In this document: piece by piece, positions 32,477 through 42,618 of the stretch
How positions within the stretch are numbered: the stretch's first letter is position 1
How the letters are laid out: the number at the start of each line of letters is the position of its first letter
From: an uncultured Litoreibacter sp.
Lineage (GTDB): Bacteria > Pseudomonadota > Alphaproteobacteria > Rhodobacterales > Rhodobacteraceae
Reading direction: 5' to 3'
Assembly (NCBI RefSeq): GCF_947487515.1
Contig: NZ_CANKWO010000002.1
Coordinates: forward strand, 124,001 to 188,000
DNA length: 64,000 nucleotides
Translations under genes and position numbers: made by a program
The notes under the pieces: model-generated
The model's input: only the letters and a program-made list of their open reading frames with translations
Told to the model about the DNA's origin: nothing
Databases searched by the model: none

Positions 32477-32836
32477 TTAGATTTTCAGACCAGCTTCACG
32501 GGCAGCTTCGGCCAAGGCCTTCACTTTACCGTGGAACAGGAAACCACCGCGGTCGAAGTAGGCTTCGGATACGCCAGCTTTTTTGGCGCGTTCCGCAATC
32601 GTTGTGCCGACTTTGGTTGCAGCTTCGATGTTGTTTTTGCCAACGATGCCCAGATCCTTCTCAAGGGAAGAAGCCGAAGCCAGCGTGACACCATTCACGT
32701 CATCGATCAGCTGCACGCTGATGTTTTTGCTCGAGCGGTGAACGGATAGACGAACACGTCCAGCGTTTACCTTGCGAAGTTTGTTCCGAACGCGCAGGCG
32801 GCGTTTGATGAACAGATCGCGTTTAGTATTAGCCAT
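32477..32836 (-). CDS. rplR: 50S ribosomal protein L18
   Basis: [46 protein letters not shown]. Confidence 0.98.
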   Translation of the reverse strand: MANTKRDLFIKRRLRVRNKLRKVNAGRVRLSVHRSSKNISVQLIDDVNGVTLASASSLEKDLGIVGKNNIEAATKVGTTIAERAKKAGVSEAYFDRGGFLFHGKVKALAEAAREAGLKI

Positions 32837-33369
32837 TATTTCTTCTTCCCTTCTTTGCGGAAGACGAACTCGCCTTTGTAGCGGATGCCTTTGCCTTTGT
32901 AAGGCTCTGGCTTGCGCCACGCGCGGATGTTGGCGGCCACTTGGCCTACCAGCTGCTCGTCAATCCCCTCGATGGTGATCTGAGTAGGCTTGGGAGCCAC
33001 AACAGTTACACCCTCAGGCACTTCATACACAACGTCATGCGACAGGCCGAGGTTCAGCTTCAGGTTTTTGCCTTCCATCGCGGCGCGGTAACCCACACCT
33101 TGAATTTCAAGCTCTTTCGTGAAGCCGTCGGTCACACCAGTCACCAAGTTTGCAACCATAGTGCGGCTCATGCCCCACTGCTGGCGTGCGCGCTTGGAAG
33201 TGCCGCGAGGCGTGATGGTCACAACGTTGTCTTCGACAGCGAGAGACACATCGTCAGTTGCTTTGAAGGAACGAACCCCTTTAGGGCCCTTAACTTCGAT
33301 GGTCTGGCCAGAAACGGACGCGGAAACGCCGGAAGGCAGATCGACTGGTTTTTTACCAATACGAGACAT
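32836..33369 (-). CDS. rplF: 50S ribosomal protein L6
   Basis: [44 protein letters not shown]. Confidence 0.98.
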   Translation of the reverse strand: MSRIGKKPVDLPSGVSASVSGQTIEVKGPKGVRSFKATDDVSLAVEDNVVTITPRGTSKRARQQWGMSRTMVANLVTGVTDGFTKELEIQGVGYRAAMEGKNLKLNLGLSHDVVYEVPEGVTVVAPKPTQITIEGIDEQLVGQVAANIRAWRKPEPYKGKGIRYKGEFVFRKEGKKK

Positions 33370-33381
33370 ACTAGGCGCTCC

Positions 33382-33774
33382 TTAGAATACCGTGCAAAGC
33401 ACTTCGCCGCCAACGTTCTGGCTGCGCGCATTTGCGTCCGACATCACACCGCGAGGTGTGCTGACAATCGACACGCCCAAGCCCTGACGGACTGTTGGGA
33501 TGTCTTTGGAACCCACGTAAACGCGACGACCAGGTTTAGAAACCCGCTTCAGTTCGCGAATAACAGGGGTGCCTTCGTAATATTTCAGCTCAATGTTCAA
33601 AGCCGGGTGACCGTCTTTGCCAGTAACCGACTCATAGCCACGGATGTAGCCTTCGTCTGCGAGGACGTCCAAAACCCAAGCGCGAAGCTTGGAAGCTGGT
33701 GTCTCGACAGTGGCTTTGCCGCGAAGCTGCGAGTTACGGATACGTGTGAGCATATCTGCGATAGGATCGTTCAT
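33382..33774 (-). CDS. rpsH: 30S ribosomal protein S8
   Basis: [51 protein letters not shown]. Confidence 0.98.
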   Translation of the reverse strand: MNDPIADMLTRIRNSQLRGKATVETPASKLRAWVLDVLADEGYIRGYESVTGKDGHPALNIELKYYEGTPVIRELKRVSKPGRRVYVGSKDIPTVRQGLGVSIVSTPRGVMSDANARSQNVGGEVLCTVF

Positions 33775-33789
33775 AATCTAATGCCCTCC

Positions 33790-34095
33790 TTACCAGCTGG
33801 ACTTAACCATGCCGGGGATCAGGCCAGCAGAGCCCAAGTCCCGCAACATGATCCGGGAAATCTTCAGCTTACGGTAGTAAGCGTGAGGACGGCCGGTCAG
33901 TTGGCAGCGGTTGTGCAAACGAGTAGCCGAGCTATTGCGCGGCAGTTCAGCCAATTTCAGGCGCGCTTTGAAACGCTCTTCCATTGGTTTTTCTTGGTCG
34001 TTTGCGATTGCGAGCAGAGCTGCACGTTTAGCGGCGTATTTCTTCACCAGCTTTTCGCGCTTCTTTTCGCGTTCGATCATTGCTTTTTTAGCCAT
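33790..34095 (-). CDS. rpsN: 30S ribosomal protein S14
   Basis: [58 protein letters not shown]. Confidence 0.98.
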   Translation of the reverse strand: MAKKAMIEREKKREKLVKKYAAKRAALLAIANDQEKPMEERFKARLKLAELPRNSSATRLHNRCQLTGRPHAYYRKLKISRIMLRDLGSAGLIPGMVKSSW

Positions 34096-34114
34096 GTCTA
34101 ATTCCCTCCAGCGA

Positions 34115-34678
34115 TCAGCTGTTGAAAGGCATGTTGAAAGCTTTCAACAGGCTCTTTGCTTCAGCGTCGGTGGTTGCGGTGGTGCAGATAACGATATCCA
34201 TGCCCCAGGCTTCATCAATCTTGTCAAAGTCGATCTCTGGGAACACGAGGTGCTCCTTCAGACCCATGGCGTAGTTGCCACGGCCGTCAAACGACTTGCC
34301 CGAAATGCCGCGGAAGTCACGGATACGAGGCATTGCGATTGTGATCAGGCGATCAAGGAATTCGTACATACGCTCGCCGCGCAATGTAACCTTGGCACCA
34401 AGAGGCATCTCTTCGCGGACACGGAAGCCAGCGATCGATTTCTTAGCACGGGTCACCATGGCTTTTTGGCCAGCGATGGCGGTCAGGTCAGCAGCAGCCG
34501 CAGCGGGCTTTTTGCTGTCTTTAACCGCAGCTTTACCAGCGCCGATATTCAGGACGATTTTGTCCAGACGCGGGATCTGCATGTCGTTTTTGTAGCTGAA
34601 TTCTTCTTTCATGGCGGCACGGATTGTGTCGACATAAACAGTCTTCAGACGCGGGGTGTAGTTTGCTTGGTCTAGCAT
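34115..34678 (-). CDS. rplE: 50S ribosomal protein L5
   Basis: [50 protein letters not shown]. Confidence 0.98.
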   Translation of the reverse strand: MLDQANYTPRLKTVYVDTIRAAMKEEFSYKNDMQIPRLDKIVLNIGAGKAAVKDSKKPAAAAADLTAIAGQKAMVTRAKKSIAGFRVREEMPLGAKVTLRGERMYEFLDRLITIAMPRIRDFRGISGKSFDGRGNYAMGLKEHLVFPEIDFDKIDEAWGMDIVICTTATTDAEAKSLLKAFNMPFNS

Positions 34679-34983
34679 TAGATCACGTCCCCTGTTGTCT
34701 TTGCGAAACGCACTTTCTTGTCGCCGTCCATTTTGAAGCCCACGCGAGTGGCCTTACCGTTGGCGTCGATCAAGGAGAGGTTGCTCAGCTGGATTGGCAT
34801 CGCTTGTGGTACGCGACCACCTTGCGAGTTCTGGCTTTGCTTCACGTGGCGGATGGCAACGTTGATGCCTTCCACAATCGCTTTACCGGTCTTTGGGTTC
34901 ACGGAGGAAATAGTGCCCTCTTTGCCCTTGTCCTTACCGGTCAGCACGACGATCTTGTCGCCTTTTTTCAATTTAGCAGCCAT
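34678..34983 (-). CDS. rplX: 50S ribosomal protein L24
   Basis: [41 protein letters not shown]. Confidence 0.98.
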   Translation of the reverse strand: MAAKLKKGDKIVVLTGKDKGKEGTISSVNPKTGKAIVEGINVAIRHVKQSQNSQGGRVPQAMPIQLSNLSLIDANGKATRVGFKMDGDKKVRFAKTTGDVI

Positions 34984-34984
34984 A

Positions 34985-35353
34985 TCACAGCACCTCCGGC
35001 GCGAGCGAAATGATTTTCATGAAGTTCTTGCCGCGCAATTCGCGAACAACTGGCCCAAAGATACGTGTACCTACTGGCTCATTGTTGTTGTTCAGAATAA
35101 CCGCTGCGTTGCGGTCAAAGCGGATGGCAGTGCCATCTTCGCGACGAACTTCTTTAGCTGTGCGAACAACGACGGCTTTACGAACGTCGCCTTTTTTCAC
35201 ACGGCCGCGTGGGATGGCTTCCTTAACCGACACGACAATAATGTCGCCGACGGATGCGTATTTACGCTTGGAACCACCCAAAACCTTAATGCACTGAACA
35301 CGGCGAGCGCCGCTGTTGTCAGCCACATCTAGGTTGGTCTGCATCTGGATCAT
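34985..35353 (-). CDS. rplN: 50S ribosomal protein L14
   Basis: [46 protein letters not shown]. Confidence 0.98.
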   Translation of the reverse strand: MIQMQTNLDVADNSGARRVQCIKVLGGSKRKYASVGDIIVVSVKEAIPRGRVKKGDVRKAVVVRTAKEVRREDGTAIRFDRNAAVILNNNNEPVGTRIFGPVVRELRGKNFMKIISLAPEVL

Positions 35354-35423
35354 TTGATGTCTCCCGACCTTTGGGGACCTACCTTCAGGCCCCAGGGTTT
35401 CGAATAAATCGAAAAGCTATCGT

Positions 35424-35654
35424 TTAACCGACGATAACTTCCCAACGCTTGGTTTTGGACTTCGGCGCGCATTCTTGAATGCTAACCTTGTCACCCACGT
35501 TAAACGTGTTCTTCTCATCGTGAGCCCGGTACTTTTTGGACTTACGGATAATCTTTTTCATCACTGGGTGCTGAAAACGGCGCTCAACGGAAACTGTTAC
35601 AGTTTGCTCGTTCTGGTTGCTGGTGACGACACCACTCAGGATACGCTTAGGCAT
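35424..35654 (-). CDS. rpsQ: 30S ribosomal protein S17
   Basis: [47 protein letters not shown]. Confidence 0.97.
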   Translation of the reverse strand: MPKRILSGVVTSNQNEQTVTVSVERRFQHPVMKKIIRKSKKYRAHDEKNTFNVGDKVSIQECAPKSKTKRWEVIVG

Positions 35655-35863
35655 TAGTTAGCCTCCCCAGCTGCAGCTTGCGCTTTTTCGTTCAGGATTG
35701 TTTTCACACGTGCAGCACCGCGCTTAACGTCGCGCATACGTGCAGTGTTTTCGAGTTGGCCGGTGGCCTGTTGGAAGCGCAAGTTAAATGCTTCCTTTTT
35801 CAGTGCGACAAGCTCTTCATTGAGCTGGTCAGCAGTCTTCTCGCGAAGCTCGCTGGCGTTCAT
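35654..35863 (-). CDS. rpmC: 50S ribosomal protein L29
   Basis: [57 protein letters not shown]. Confidence 0.97.
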   Translation of the reverse strand: MNASELREKTADQLNEELVALKKEAFNLRFQQATGQLENTARMRDVKRGAARVKTILNEKAQAAAGEAN

Positions 35864-35941
35864 AGCCTTTTCCTTTTTCAAACATCGGAGGGCCCCTAAA
35901 AGAGGTCACCCTGATTCCAATGGAGTTCATGATGAAATGTG

Positions 35942-35970
35942 GCTTTAGACCCCTGCCCGATATATTGCAA
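35942..35970 (-). promoter_or_regulatory. Candidate promoter upstream of rpmC
   Basis: Minus strand TTGCAA (35970-35965) -17 nt- TAAAGC (35947-35942). Confidence 0.35.
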
Positions 35971-36118
35971 GCCCTGTCGCTGACTCTGCGCGTATATCTG
36001 TAAAATAGGGGCTTACTTGCGTCTTGGGTTACGATGTCACAAAGCGCTCTCATCGCTTTTTCCAGCAAAAGCGACTGCCGCGCTGGTTCAATTTCCCTTT
36101 GTGAGATATTGAACCGAT

Positions 36119-36739
36119 ATGACCAAAATCAGATCCCTCTTCGTGACCCGCCTCTACCAAGCCCGCCTGTCCGATCATGGCACTCCCATTGATCCTGAGG
36201 AGCTGGAGGACGAATGCCTTGGCACCGCCGAGGATGACGAGGCCGGTCAGGACTGGTGCGAGGAAAACCAATTCGCGGGCTACACCAGCTATGCGTCCCT
36301 GACGGACCTGCCGTGGCGCTCCCCGATCTTTAAGGCTGTGGTTGAGGCGCTGGACAAACACGTCGCCGCATTCGCCGCGGACCTAGAGCTGGACCTAGAC
36401 GGGCGCGAGCTGAAGCTAGAGGACATCTGGATCAACATCCTGCCCCAAGGCGGCATCCACACCTCCCACATCCACCCGCATTCGGTGATCTCCGGCACCA
36501 CCTATGTGGCCATGCCCGAAGGCGCATCGGCACTGAAGCTGGAGGACCCACGGTCGCAAATGATGATGGCCGCCCCCACCCGCCTGAAAGACGCGCGCGA
36601 AGAGATGCGGCAGTTCATCTATGTGAAGCCAGTGGTTGGTGACGTCCTGCTATGGGAAAGCTTCCTGCGCCATGAGGTGCCGATGAATATGGCTGAGGAT
36701 GATAGGATTTCAGTCTCGTTTAACTACGCTTGGGGGTGA
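36119..36739 (+). CDS. Putative 2OG-Fe(II) oxygenase (TIGR02466-type)
   Basis: DIWINILPQGGIHTSHIHPHSVISGTTYVAMPEG; GDVLLWESFLRHEVPMNMAEDDRISVSFNY. Confidence 0.82.
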   Translation: MTKIRSLFVTRLYQARLSDHGTPIDPEELEDECLGTAEDDEAGQDWCEENQFAGYTSYASLTDLPWRSPIFKAVVEALDKHVAAFAADLELDLDGRELKLEDIWINILPQGGIHTSHIHPHSVISGTTYVAMPEGASALKLEDPRSQMMMAAPTRLKDAREEMRQFIYVKPVVGDVLLWESFLRHEVPMNMAEDDRISVSFNYAWG

Positions 36740-37010
36740 GGAACTTGCATCGAGTGTTGGTGGAACCGTTTGATCCGGCGCTGATTGTGAGCGGACCGAT
36801 GGTAAACCTACATGTGAGTGGCGCGGCAGGGCTGCGAACGGTGGTGCGTCGCGGGTTTTGGGGCTAGGCTAATATTTCAGTTGAGAACTAAGCCGCACAC
36901 AGCAAAGTAAATACGATACCCGCGAAATTAGTTTCACTTTTCAATTGAACTAAACAAAATTTCTTGGATGGGCACTTGGAACACAACACCTAGTATCTCG
37001 GCTAAGATTG

Positions 37011-37385
37011 TTAGTTCCCCGCACATTCTTCAAGCCAAAATTTGCACCAAGTTTCATTTTTCAGACCATGAGCCAAGCGTAGCTTCCTTTCAATAACGTT
37101 TCTCGCAGTGAGTGGGTCAATTTCGGCACCGTCTTCAAATTCTTCATCAAATCCCACTATGCTTAAATCAACTCGAAGTGGTCGATTGCTTTCGCTCACG
37201 ACCTCAAATACCTCCATAGAACATACATACATGTTCCTGCCAAAAATTTCTGGCAGAACGTCTAAGAGAACAGTAGTTGGCACATAGTCGGAAGAAGAGC
37301 CATCTGAGGCACTCTTAATTAGTTTGTCTGTATTCTTGCTCATTGTGAACCTTGTCTTCTTCGTATCAGGCTCATTGTTTTTCAA
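37011..37385 (-). CDS. Hypothetical protein (AT-rich orphan)
   Basis: 124-aa ORF in an intergenic slot behind repeat copy A; no recognisable domain. Confidence 0.5.
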   Translation of the reverse strand: MKNNEPDTKKTRFTMSKNTDKLIKSASDGSSSDYVPTTVLLDVLPEIFGRNMYVCSMEVFEVVSESNRPLRVDLSIVGFDEEFEDGAEIDPLTARNVIERKLRLAHGLKNETWCKFWLEECAGN

Positions 37386-37432
37386 TGTAACTCAATGTGA
37401 TTTAATCCAAATAACTACGGCTTAAGCCAAAA

Positions 37433-37498
37433 CAAGAAAGCCTCAGCGGTTTCTCAGCGGGGCTTCACTATGGCTACCGATGCGGAACGCGCGTTTTC
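37433..37498 (-). repeat. Terminator + AACGCGCGTT repeat, copy A
   Basis: caagaaagcctcagcggtttctcagcggggcttcactatggctaccgatgcggaacgcgcgttttc; shares architecture and 3' half with copies B and C. Confidence 0.8.
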
Positions 37499-37527
37499 AA
37501 AAACTCACAGCCCCCGCCCGCGTCGCG

Positions 37528-38034
37528 CTAAACCTCGACGACCTCATCAGGGAACTCCGACCGCAGCTCGGCTTTTACCTTGGTCAACGCCTTGCCCAAT
37601 AGGTTCTGACCCGGCCATTCTGCCGGTGGCGTGACAGCGGCTGTCGCGGCGTCCAAGCCTATGCCCCAAATGGTATCTACCGGACTTGCCTCGACCAAGA
37701 GCTTTGCCCCCGTCTGAAACAGCTTGCGGCGCAGGCCTTTGTTTTGCCGGAACTTCGCAAGGTTGATCTGCAGGACGATCTCGCTTTTGTGGGCATCCCA
37801 TGTCGCGCCATCAAAGCCCGCCACCTTTTGGCCAAGCGCCTTTTGCTTGCCTGGATCCTCCGCCTGAAAAATTTTGGCCGCGATTTCATCGTCGTTAAAG
37901 AGCTTGGCTTTGAGGTACATCATCGCCTGCTCGGCACAATTGAAAACGGCCCCGTCTATTTCAATCTTTGACGGCTGCCACTGGCTAAAAGGGCCGGTCC
38001 AATAGAAATGATATTCGTCATGTAAATCAGTCAT
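37528..38034 (-). CDS. NADAR (YbiA/DUF1768) family protein
   Basis: FYWTGPFSQWQPSKIEIDGAVFNCAEQAMMYLKAKLFND; TIWGIGLDAATAAVTPPAEWPGQNLLGKAL. Confidence 0.88.
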   Translation of the reverse strand: MTDLHDEYHFYWTGPFSQWQPSKIEIDGAVFNCAEQAMMYLKAKLFNDDEIAAKIFQAEDPGKQKALGQKVAGFDGATWDAHKSEIVLQINLAKFRQNKGLRRKLFQTGAKLLVEASPVDTIWGIGLDAATAAVTPPAEWPGQNLLGKALTKVKAELRSEFPDEVVEV

Positions 38035-38061
38035 CCCCTCTTCTAGCCCTGAATGTGGATG

Positions 38062-38130
38062 CAAAAAAGCCCCCGCCGATGTCTCAGCGGGGGCTTCTTA
38101 ATGTCTACCGATGAGGAACGCGCGTTTTCG
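38062..38130 (-). repeat. Terminator + AACGCGCGTT repeat, copy B
   Basis: caaaaaagcccccgccgatgtctcagcgggggcttcttaatgtctaccgatgaggaacgcgcgttttcg; minus-strand terminator GCGGGGGCTTTTTTG. Confidence 0.88.
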
Positions 38131-38194
38131 TAGTAAAAGCAATGAGAGCGTCACTCGGTTGTGTTGGAGCACACCAGCAATTCAGATCCTACAC

Positions 38195-38587
38195 TCACTG
38201 ACGCTCTATGATGGTTAGGATGTAGAGTGATTGAAAAATCATCAAAATTACACCCGATATTATCATCAAGAAGCAAAGAGTGCTGAACAGAGTCGATCGA
38301 TTGGTAGCCGCTGAAAGTATGAAGAATTTAAATCCGGACGTCGTTGCATCATCCTTAAACGTATAAAGGATCATAGCTGAAAAGATCAGTATGTGTGGAA
38401 GTGCGAGCAAAACAAACCCGTGTGTGTTTACCGCAGTAGAATACTTAGACATAAGGGCACTGGGAAGTGTGCCCAAAATCACTCGCTGAGCAAGAAGCGC
38501 CACTGCAATTGAGACCGCCAACCATGCGGTCCATTTCAATAGTCGCTTGTTCAGAGGGATGGACTCAAGAGTCATGGTTTTTATCAT
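38195..38587 (-). CDS. Hypothetical small membrane protein
   Basis: 130 aa with several hydrophobic stretches (WTAWLAVSIAVALLAQRVIL, TLCFLMIISGVILMIFQSLYIL). Confidence 0.55.
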   Translation of the reverse strand: MIKTMTLESIPLNKRLLKWTAWLAVSIAVALLAQRVILGTLPSALMSKYSTAVNTHGFVLLALPHILIFSAMILYTFKDDATTSGFKFFILSAATNRSTLFSTLCFLMIISGVILMIFQSLYILTIIERQ

Positions 38588-38653
38588 TCAAATTACTAAT
38601 GGCGCGCGCAAGTCGCAATTCTCACCCAATTTATTACTTATTAATTTCCCAAA

Positions 38654-38720
38654 CAAAAAGCCCCCGCCGATGTCTCAGCGGGGGCTTCTCTATGTCTACG
38701 GTGGCGGAACGCGCGTTTTC
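38654..38720 (-). repeat. Terminator + AACGCGCGTT repeat, copy C (rplP side)
   Basis: caaaaagcccccgccgatgtctcagcgggggcttctctatgtctacggtggcggaacgcgcgttttc; near-identical to copy B. Confidence 0.88.
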
Positions 38721-38746
38721 TTGAAAACACGCTGCCTCCGCCAACT

Positions 38747-38764
38747 TCGTTCGCTAGCGAACGA
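38747..38764. repeat. Perfect 18-bp palindrome after rplP
   Basis: TCGTTCGCTAGCGAACGA, 5 nt past the rplP stop. Confidence 0.85.
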
Positions 38765-38769
38765 CGGGA

Positions 38770-39183
38770 TTACCAGTCTTCGCGTACGACGACGCGTGTT
38801 TTGATAGGCAGCTTCATCGCAGCAAGGCGCAGGGCCTCGCGTGCAACTGCGTCGTTCACGCCGTCGATTTCGAACATCATACGGCCAGGTTTGACCTTAC
38901 ATGCCCAAAAGTCCACGGAACCTTTACCCTTACCCATACGAACTTCGATAGGCTTGGAGGTCACTGGCAGGTCTGGGAAAATACGGATCCAGACACGGCC
39001 TTGACGTTTCATGTGACGCGTCATTGCACGACGGGCAGCTTCGATCTGGCGTGCAGTGATACGCTCAGGTTCAGTTGCCTTGAGGCCGTAGGTGCCAAAG
39101 TTCAGGTCTGTCCCGCCCTTTGCTTCACCCTTGATGCGGCCTTTGTGCATCTTGCGAAATTTAGTACGCTTTGGTTGTAGCAT
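38770..39183 (-). CDS. rplP: 50S ribosomal protein L16
   Basis: [53 protein letters not shown]. Confidence 0.98.
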   Translation of the reverse strand: MLQPKRTKFRKMHKGRIKGEAKGGTDLNFGTYGLKATEPERITARQIEAARRAMTRHMKRQGRVWIRIFPDLPVTSKPIEVRMGKGKGSVDFWACKVKPGRMMFEIDGVNDAVAREALRLAAMKLPIKTRVVVREDW

Positions 39184-39197
39184 TCTTCACGCCCCCC

Positions 39198-39905
39198 TTA
39201 GCGACGACCGCCAGCACCGCGAGGTGTTGGGCCGTCTTGGAGTTCCTGTTGCTTACGGTCACGCGCTTGTGGATCGTGTTCCATGATCTCGCCTTTGAAG
39301 ATCCATGTTTTGATCCCGATGATGCCATAGGCAGTCATCGCTTCAACGTGTGCGTAATCGATGTCGGCACGCAGGGTGTGCAAAGGCACGCGGCCTTCAC
39401 GGTACCATTCGGTCCGCGCGATCTCGGCGCCACCAAGGCGGCCAGCGAGGTTCACACGGATGCCAAGGGCACCCATACGCATTGCGTTCTGTACCGAGCG
39501 CTTCATAGCGCGACGGAAGGACACACGACGTTCCAGCTGCTGGGCGATGGACTCGCCTACCAGTGCTGCGTCCAATTCAGGCTTACGAACCTCAAGGATG
39601 TTGAGGTGCAGTTCGCTTTCGGTGAACGCGGCCAGCTTCTTGCGCAGACCTTCAATATCGGCGCCTTTTTTGCCGATGATGACGCCTGGGCGTGCTGTGT
39701 GGATTGTCACGCGGCACTTTTTGTGCGGACGCTCAATGATCACACGGCTGATGCCGGCTTGTTTGCACTCAACTTTGATGAACTCGCGCATCCGGATGTC
39801 TTCCAGAAGCATGTCACCGAAGTCTTTGCTTTCAGCGTACCAGCGGCTGTCCCAGGTGCGGTTGACCTGAAGACGCATGCCGATAGGATTTACTTTATTA
39901 CCCAT
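39198..39905 (-). CDS. rpsC: 30S ribosomal protein S3
   Basis: [33 protein letters not shown]. Confidence 0.98.
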   Translation of the reverse strand: MGNKVNPIGMRLQVNRTWDSRWYAESKDFGDMLLEDIRMREFIKVECKQAGISRVIIERPHKKCRVTIHTARPGVIIGKKGADIEGLRKKLAAFTESELHLNILEVRKPELDAALVGESIAQQLERRVSFRRAMKRSVQNAMRMGALGIRVNLAGRLGGAEIARTEWYREGRVPLHTLRADIDYAHVEAMTAYGIIGIKTWIFKGEIMEHDPQARDRKQQELQDGPTPRGAGGRR

Positions 39906-40291
39906 TATGCCTGCTCCTCAGCTTGAACTTGGCGCACCTTGATTGTCAGCTCGGAAAACGGCTTAACGATCTTGCCGAACCGGCCACGGGCCCGAGGGCG
40001 ACCGCGTTTCATGGTCAAGTTTTTGCCAACATAGGCTTCGGCCACGATCAGATCATCCACGTCAAGGTTGTGGTTGTTCTCAGCGTTCGCGATTGCGGAC
40101 TGCAGGCATTTCTTAACGTCGTCAGAGATACGCTTCTTGGAGAAAGTCAGGTCGGACAAAGCTTTGTCCACTTTCTTGCCACGGATCAGCTGAGCCACGA
40201 GGTTCAGTTTTTGCGGGGAAGTACGGAGCATGCGCAGTTTTGCCATTGCTTCGTTATCTGCCACGCGGCGGGGGTTCTTATCCTTACCCAT
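39905..40291 (-). CDS. rplV: 50S ribosomal protein L22
   Basis: [61 protein letters not shown]. Confidence 0.98.
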   Translation of the reverse strand: MGKDKNPRRVADNEAMAKLRMLRTSPQKLNLVAQLIRGKKVDKALSDLTFSKKRISDDVKKCLQSAIANAENNHNLDVDDLIVAEAYVGKNLTMKRGRPRARGRFGKIVKPFSELTIKVRQVQAEEQA

Positions 40292-40294
40292 GGC

Positions 40295-40573
40295 TTACTT
40301 CCTTTTCGCTTTTTTATCAGCGGCGTGACCGTAATAGGTACGAGTTGGCGAATACTCACCAAACTTCTGACCGATCATGTCTTCGGTTACGCTAACTGGG
40401 ATGTGCTTCTTGCCGTTGTAAACACCAAAGGTGAGGCCAACAAACTGAGGCAAAATGGTAGAGCGGCGAGACCAGATCTTGATCACGTCGTTGCGGCTGC
40501 TGTCTTTCGCAGCTTCGGCCTTCTTCAACACATAAGCGTCGACGAAAGGACCTTTCCATACAGAGCGAGACAT
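40295..40573 (-). CDS. rpsS: 30S ribosomal protein S19
   Basis: [60 protein letters not shown]. Confidence 0.98.
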   Translation of the reverse strand: MSRSVWKGPFVDAYVLKKAEAAKDSSRNDVIKIWSRRSTILPQFVGLTFGVYNGKKHIPVSVTEDMIGQKFGEYSPTRTYYGHAADKKAKRK

Positions 40574-40576
40574 CTA

Positions 40577-41419
<843 letters not shown>

Positions 41420-41514
41420 GCTTTCTGTCTTCCGTTTTGGAGCAGCGGGACTTACCGCTGCTTGGTTTATAGGGCCCCGAAGGTCCCCGAATTAAAGTGC
41501 TCATGCGAGCAACA

Positions 41515-41544
41515 GCAAAGCCCCAGACGAATCTGGGGCTTTGC
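41515..41544. terminator. Strong hairpin upstream of rplB
   Basis: GCAAAGCCCCAGA-cgaa-TCTGGGGCTTTGC, perfect 13-bp stem. Confidence 0.65.
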
Positions 41545-41553
41545 CGATGTCGG

Positions 41554-41582
41554 TGTTTAGGTTGGAGGGTGTTGCGGGTCAA
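41554..41582 (-). promoter_or_regulatory. Candidate internal promoter upstream of rplB
   Basis: Minus strand TTGACC (41582-41577) -17 nt- TAAACA (41559-41554). Confidence 0.45.
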
Positions 41583-41606
41583 GGGGGTTAGTAGAGGAAT
41601 TACCCT

Positions 41607-42035
41607 TCAAAACGCTTTTGGAACTTTTCCATTTTTGGGCTGTGCAAGAACTTGAACCCCATCGTCCCAAACTATCTTTCCTGGGTTCGTCAAACGGACT
41701 TCCCGTATCTCGCAACCTGCCAGAGTAAGTACTGATGCCAATTCACGTGCGCGCATAACGACGCTACCTTTTTTCGAACAGGAAAAGCTCGCATCCTTAT
41801 GAAACCAAAACAGAGACTTTCGGACATCAGAAGTCCTCGCTTTCCCTTTGAGGCGTGGATAGGTAAGGCCACCTCCACCGCCCTTGATAAACCAATAGAA
41901 GGCTTCATCATGTGCCCGCTGAACACTTCCCTTTTGTACCGAAAAATCAACGTCATCGCGCGCTGCAAACATCCCAAGTTCAGCGTCAACAGTCGGGTGC
42001 GGTAAGTTAGTAACAAAACGAATGAACATTGCCAT
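41607..42035 (-). CDS. Hypothetical protein inserted between rplW and rplB
   Basis: 142-aa ORF flanked by hairpins; no recognised domain. Confidence 0.5.
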   Translation of the reverse strand: MAMFIRFVTNLPHPTVDAELGMFAARDDVDFSVQKGSVQRAHDEAFYWFIKGGGGGLTYPRLKGKARTSDVRKSLFWFHKDASFSCSKKGSVVMRARELASVLTLAGCEIREVRLTNPGKIVWDDGVQVLAQPKNGKVPKAF

Positions 42036-42254
42036 AAGCTAACAGCTCCGGGTTATCCGTATCAACAGAAAGCCGCGCATCGCAGGACCGGGGGATGGCG
42101 ATCAAACCTTCTTGGACACCACTTTATGGCAGCCAAGCACGTCCTCCCTATCAAGATACAACCCAGCCCAACCAAATCGCCAGCCCGTGGGACGGTCCGG
42201 CGATGCTCGGCGCCTGCGGCTTGATTCCGAGCTGGATGGAGCGGACCAACAAAA

Positions 42255-42280
42255 AAGCCCCGCTCATCAGAGCAGGGCTT
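42255..42280 (-). terminator. Terminator downstream of rplW
   Basis: Minus strand AAGCCCTGCTC-tgat-GAGCGGGGCTTTTTTG. Confidence 0.8.
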
Positions 42281-42321
42281 CTTCAATTCTATGCGTAGTG
42301 CGGGGTCGCCCCCTGCCCTAC

Positions 42322-42618
42322 TTAAAGACCAGTGGAGACGTCGATTGTGTTACCTTCTTCGAGGGTAACATACGCCTTCTTCACGTCCTTACGGCGACCA
42401 GGCTGGCCACGGAAACGCTTGACCTTACCTTTGGTGATGGAGGTGTTAACCGCCTTCACCTTGACGCCGAAGAGTGTTTCCACCGCTTCTTTGATCATCG
42501 GCTTGTTCGAGTCGATAGCGACCTCAAATACAACCGCGTTGTTCTCCGAGGCCATAGTGGCTTTCTCGGTGATCAACGGCTTGCGGATCACGTCGTAGTG
42601 CTCAGACTTCGTGCTCAT
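42322..42618 (-). CDS. rplW: 50S ribosomal protein L23
   Basis: [53 protein letters not shown]. Confidence 0.98.
   Translation of the reverse strand: MSTKSEHYDVIRKPLITEKATMASENNAVVFEVAIDSNKPMIKEAVETLFGVKVKAVNTSITKGKVKRFRGQPGRRKDVKKAYVTLEEGNTIDVSTGL

Noticed and set aside
32941-34101. 386-aa plus-strand ORF opposite rplF-rpsN
   Set aside because: Antisense to known r-protein genes; no domain.
36736-36867. 43-aa GTG-start ORF after the 2OG-oxygenase gene
   Set aside because: Too short and without recognisable homology; could be a gene remnant but not supportable.
37433-38720. Integron attC-type cassette array
   Set aside because: No integrase gene and no recognisable attC core sites; the repeats are terminator-like, so they are reported only as a cassette-like array.
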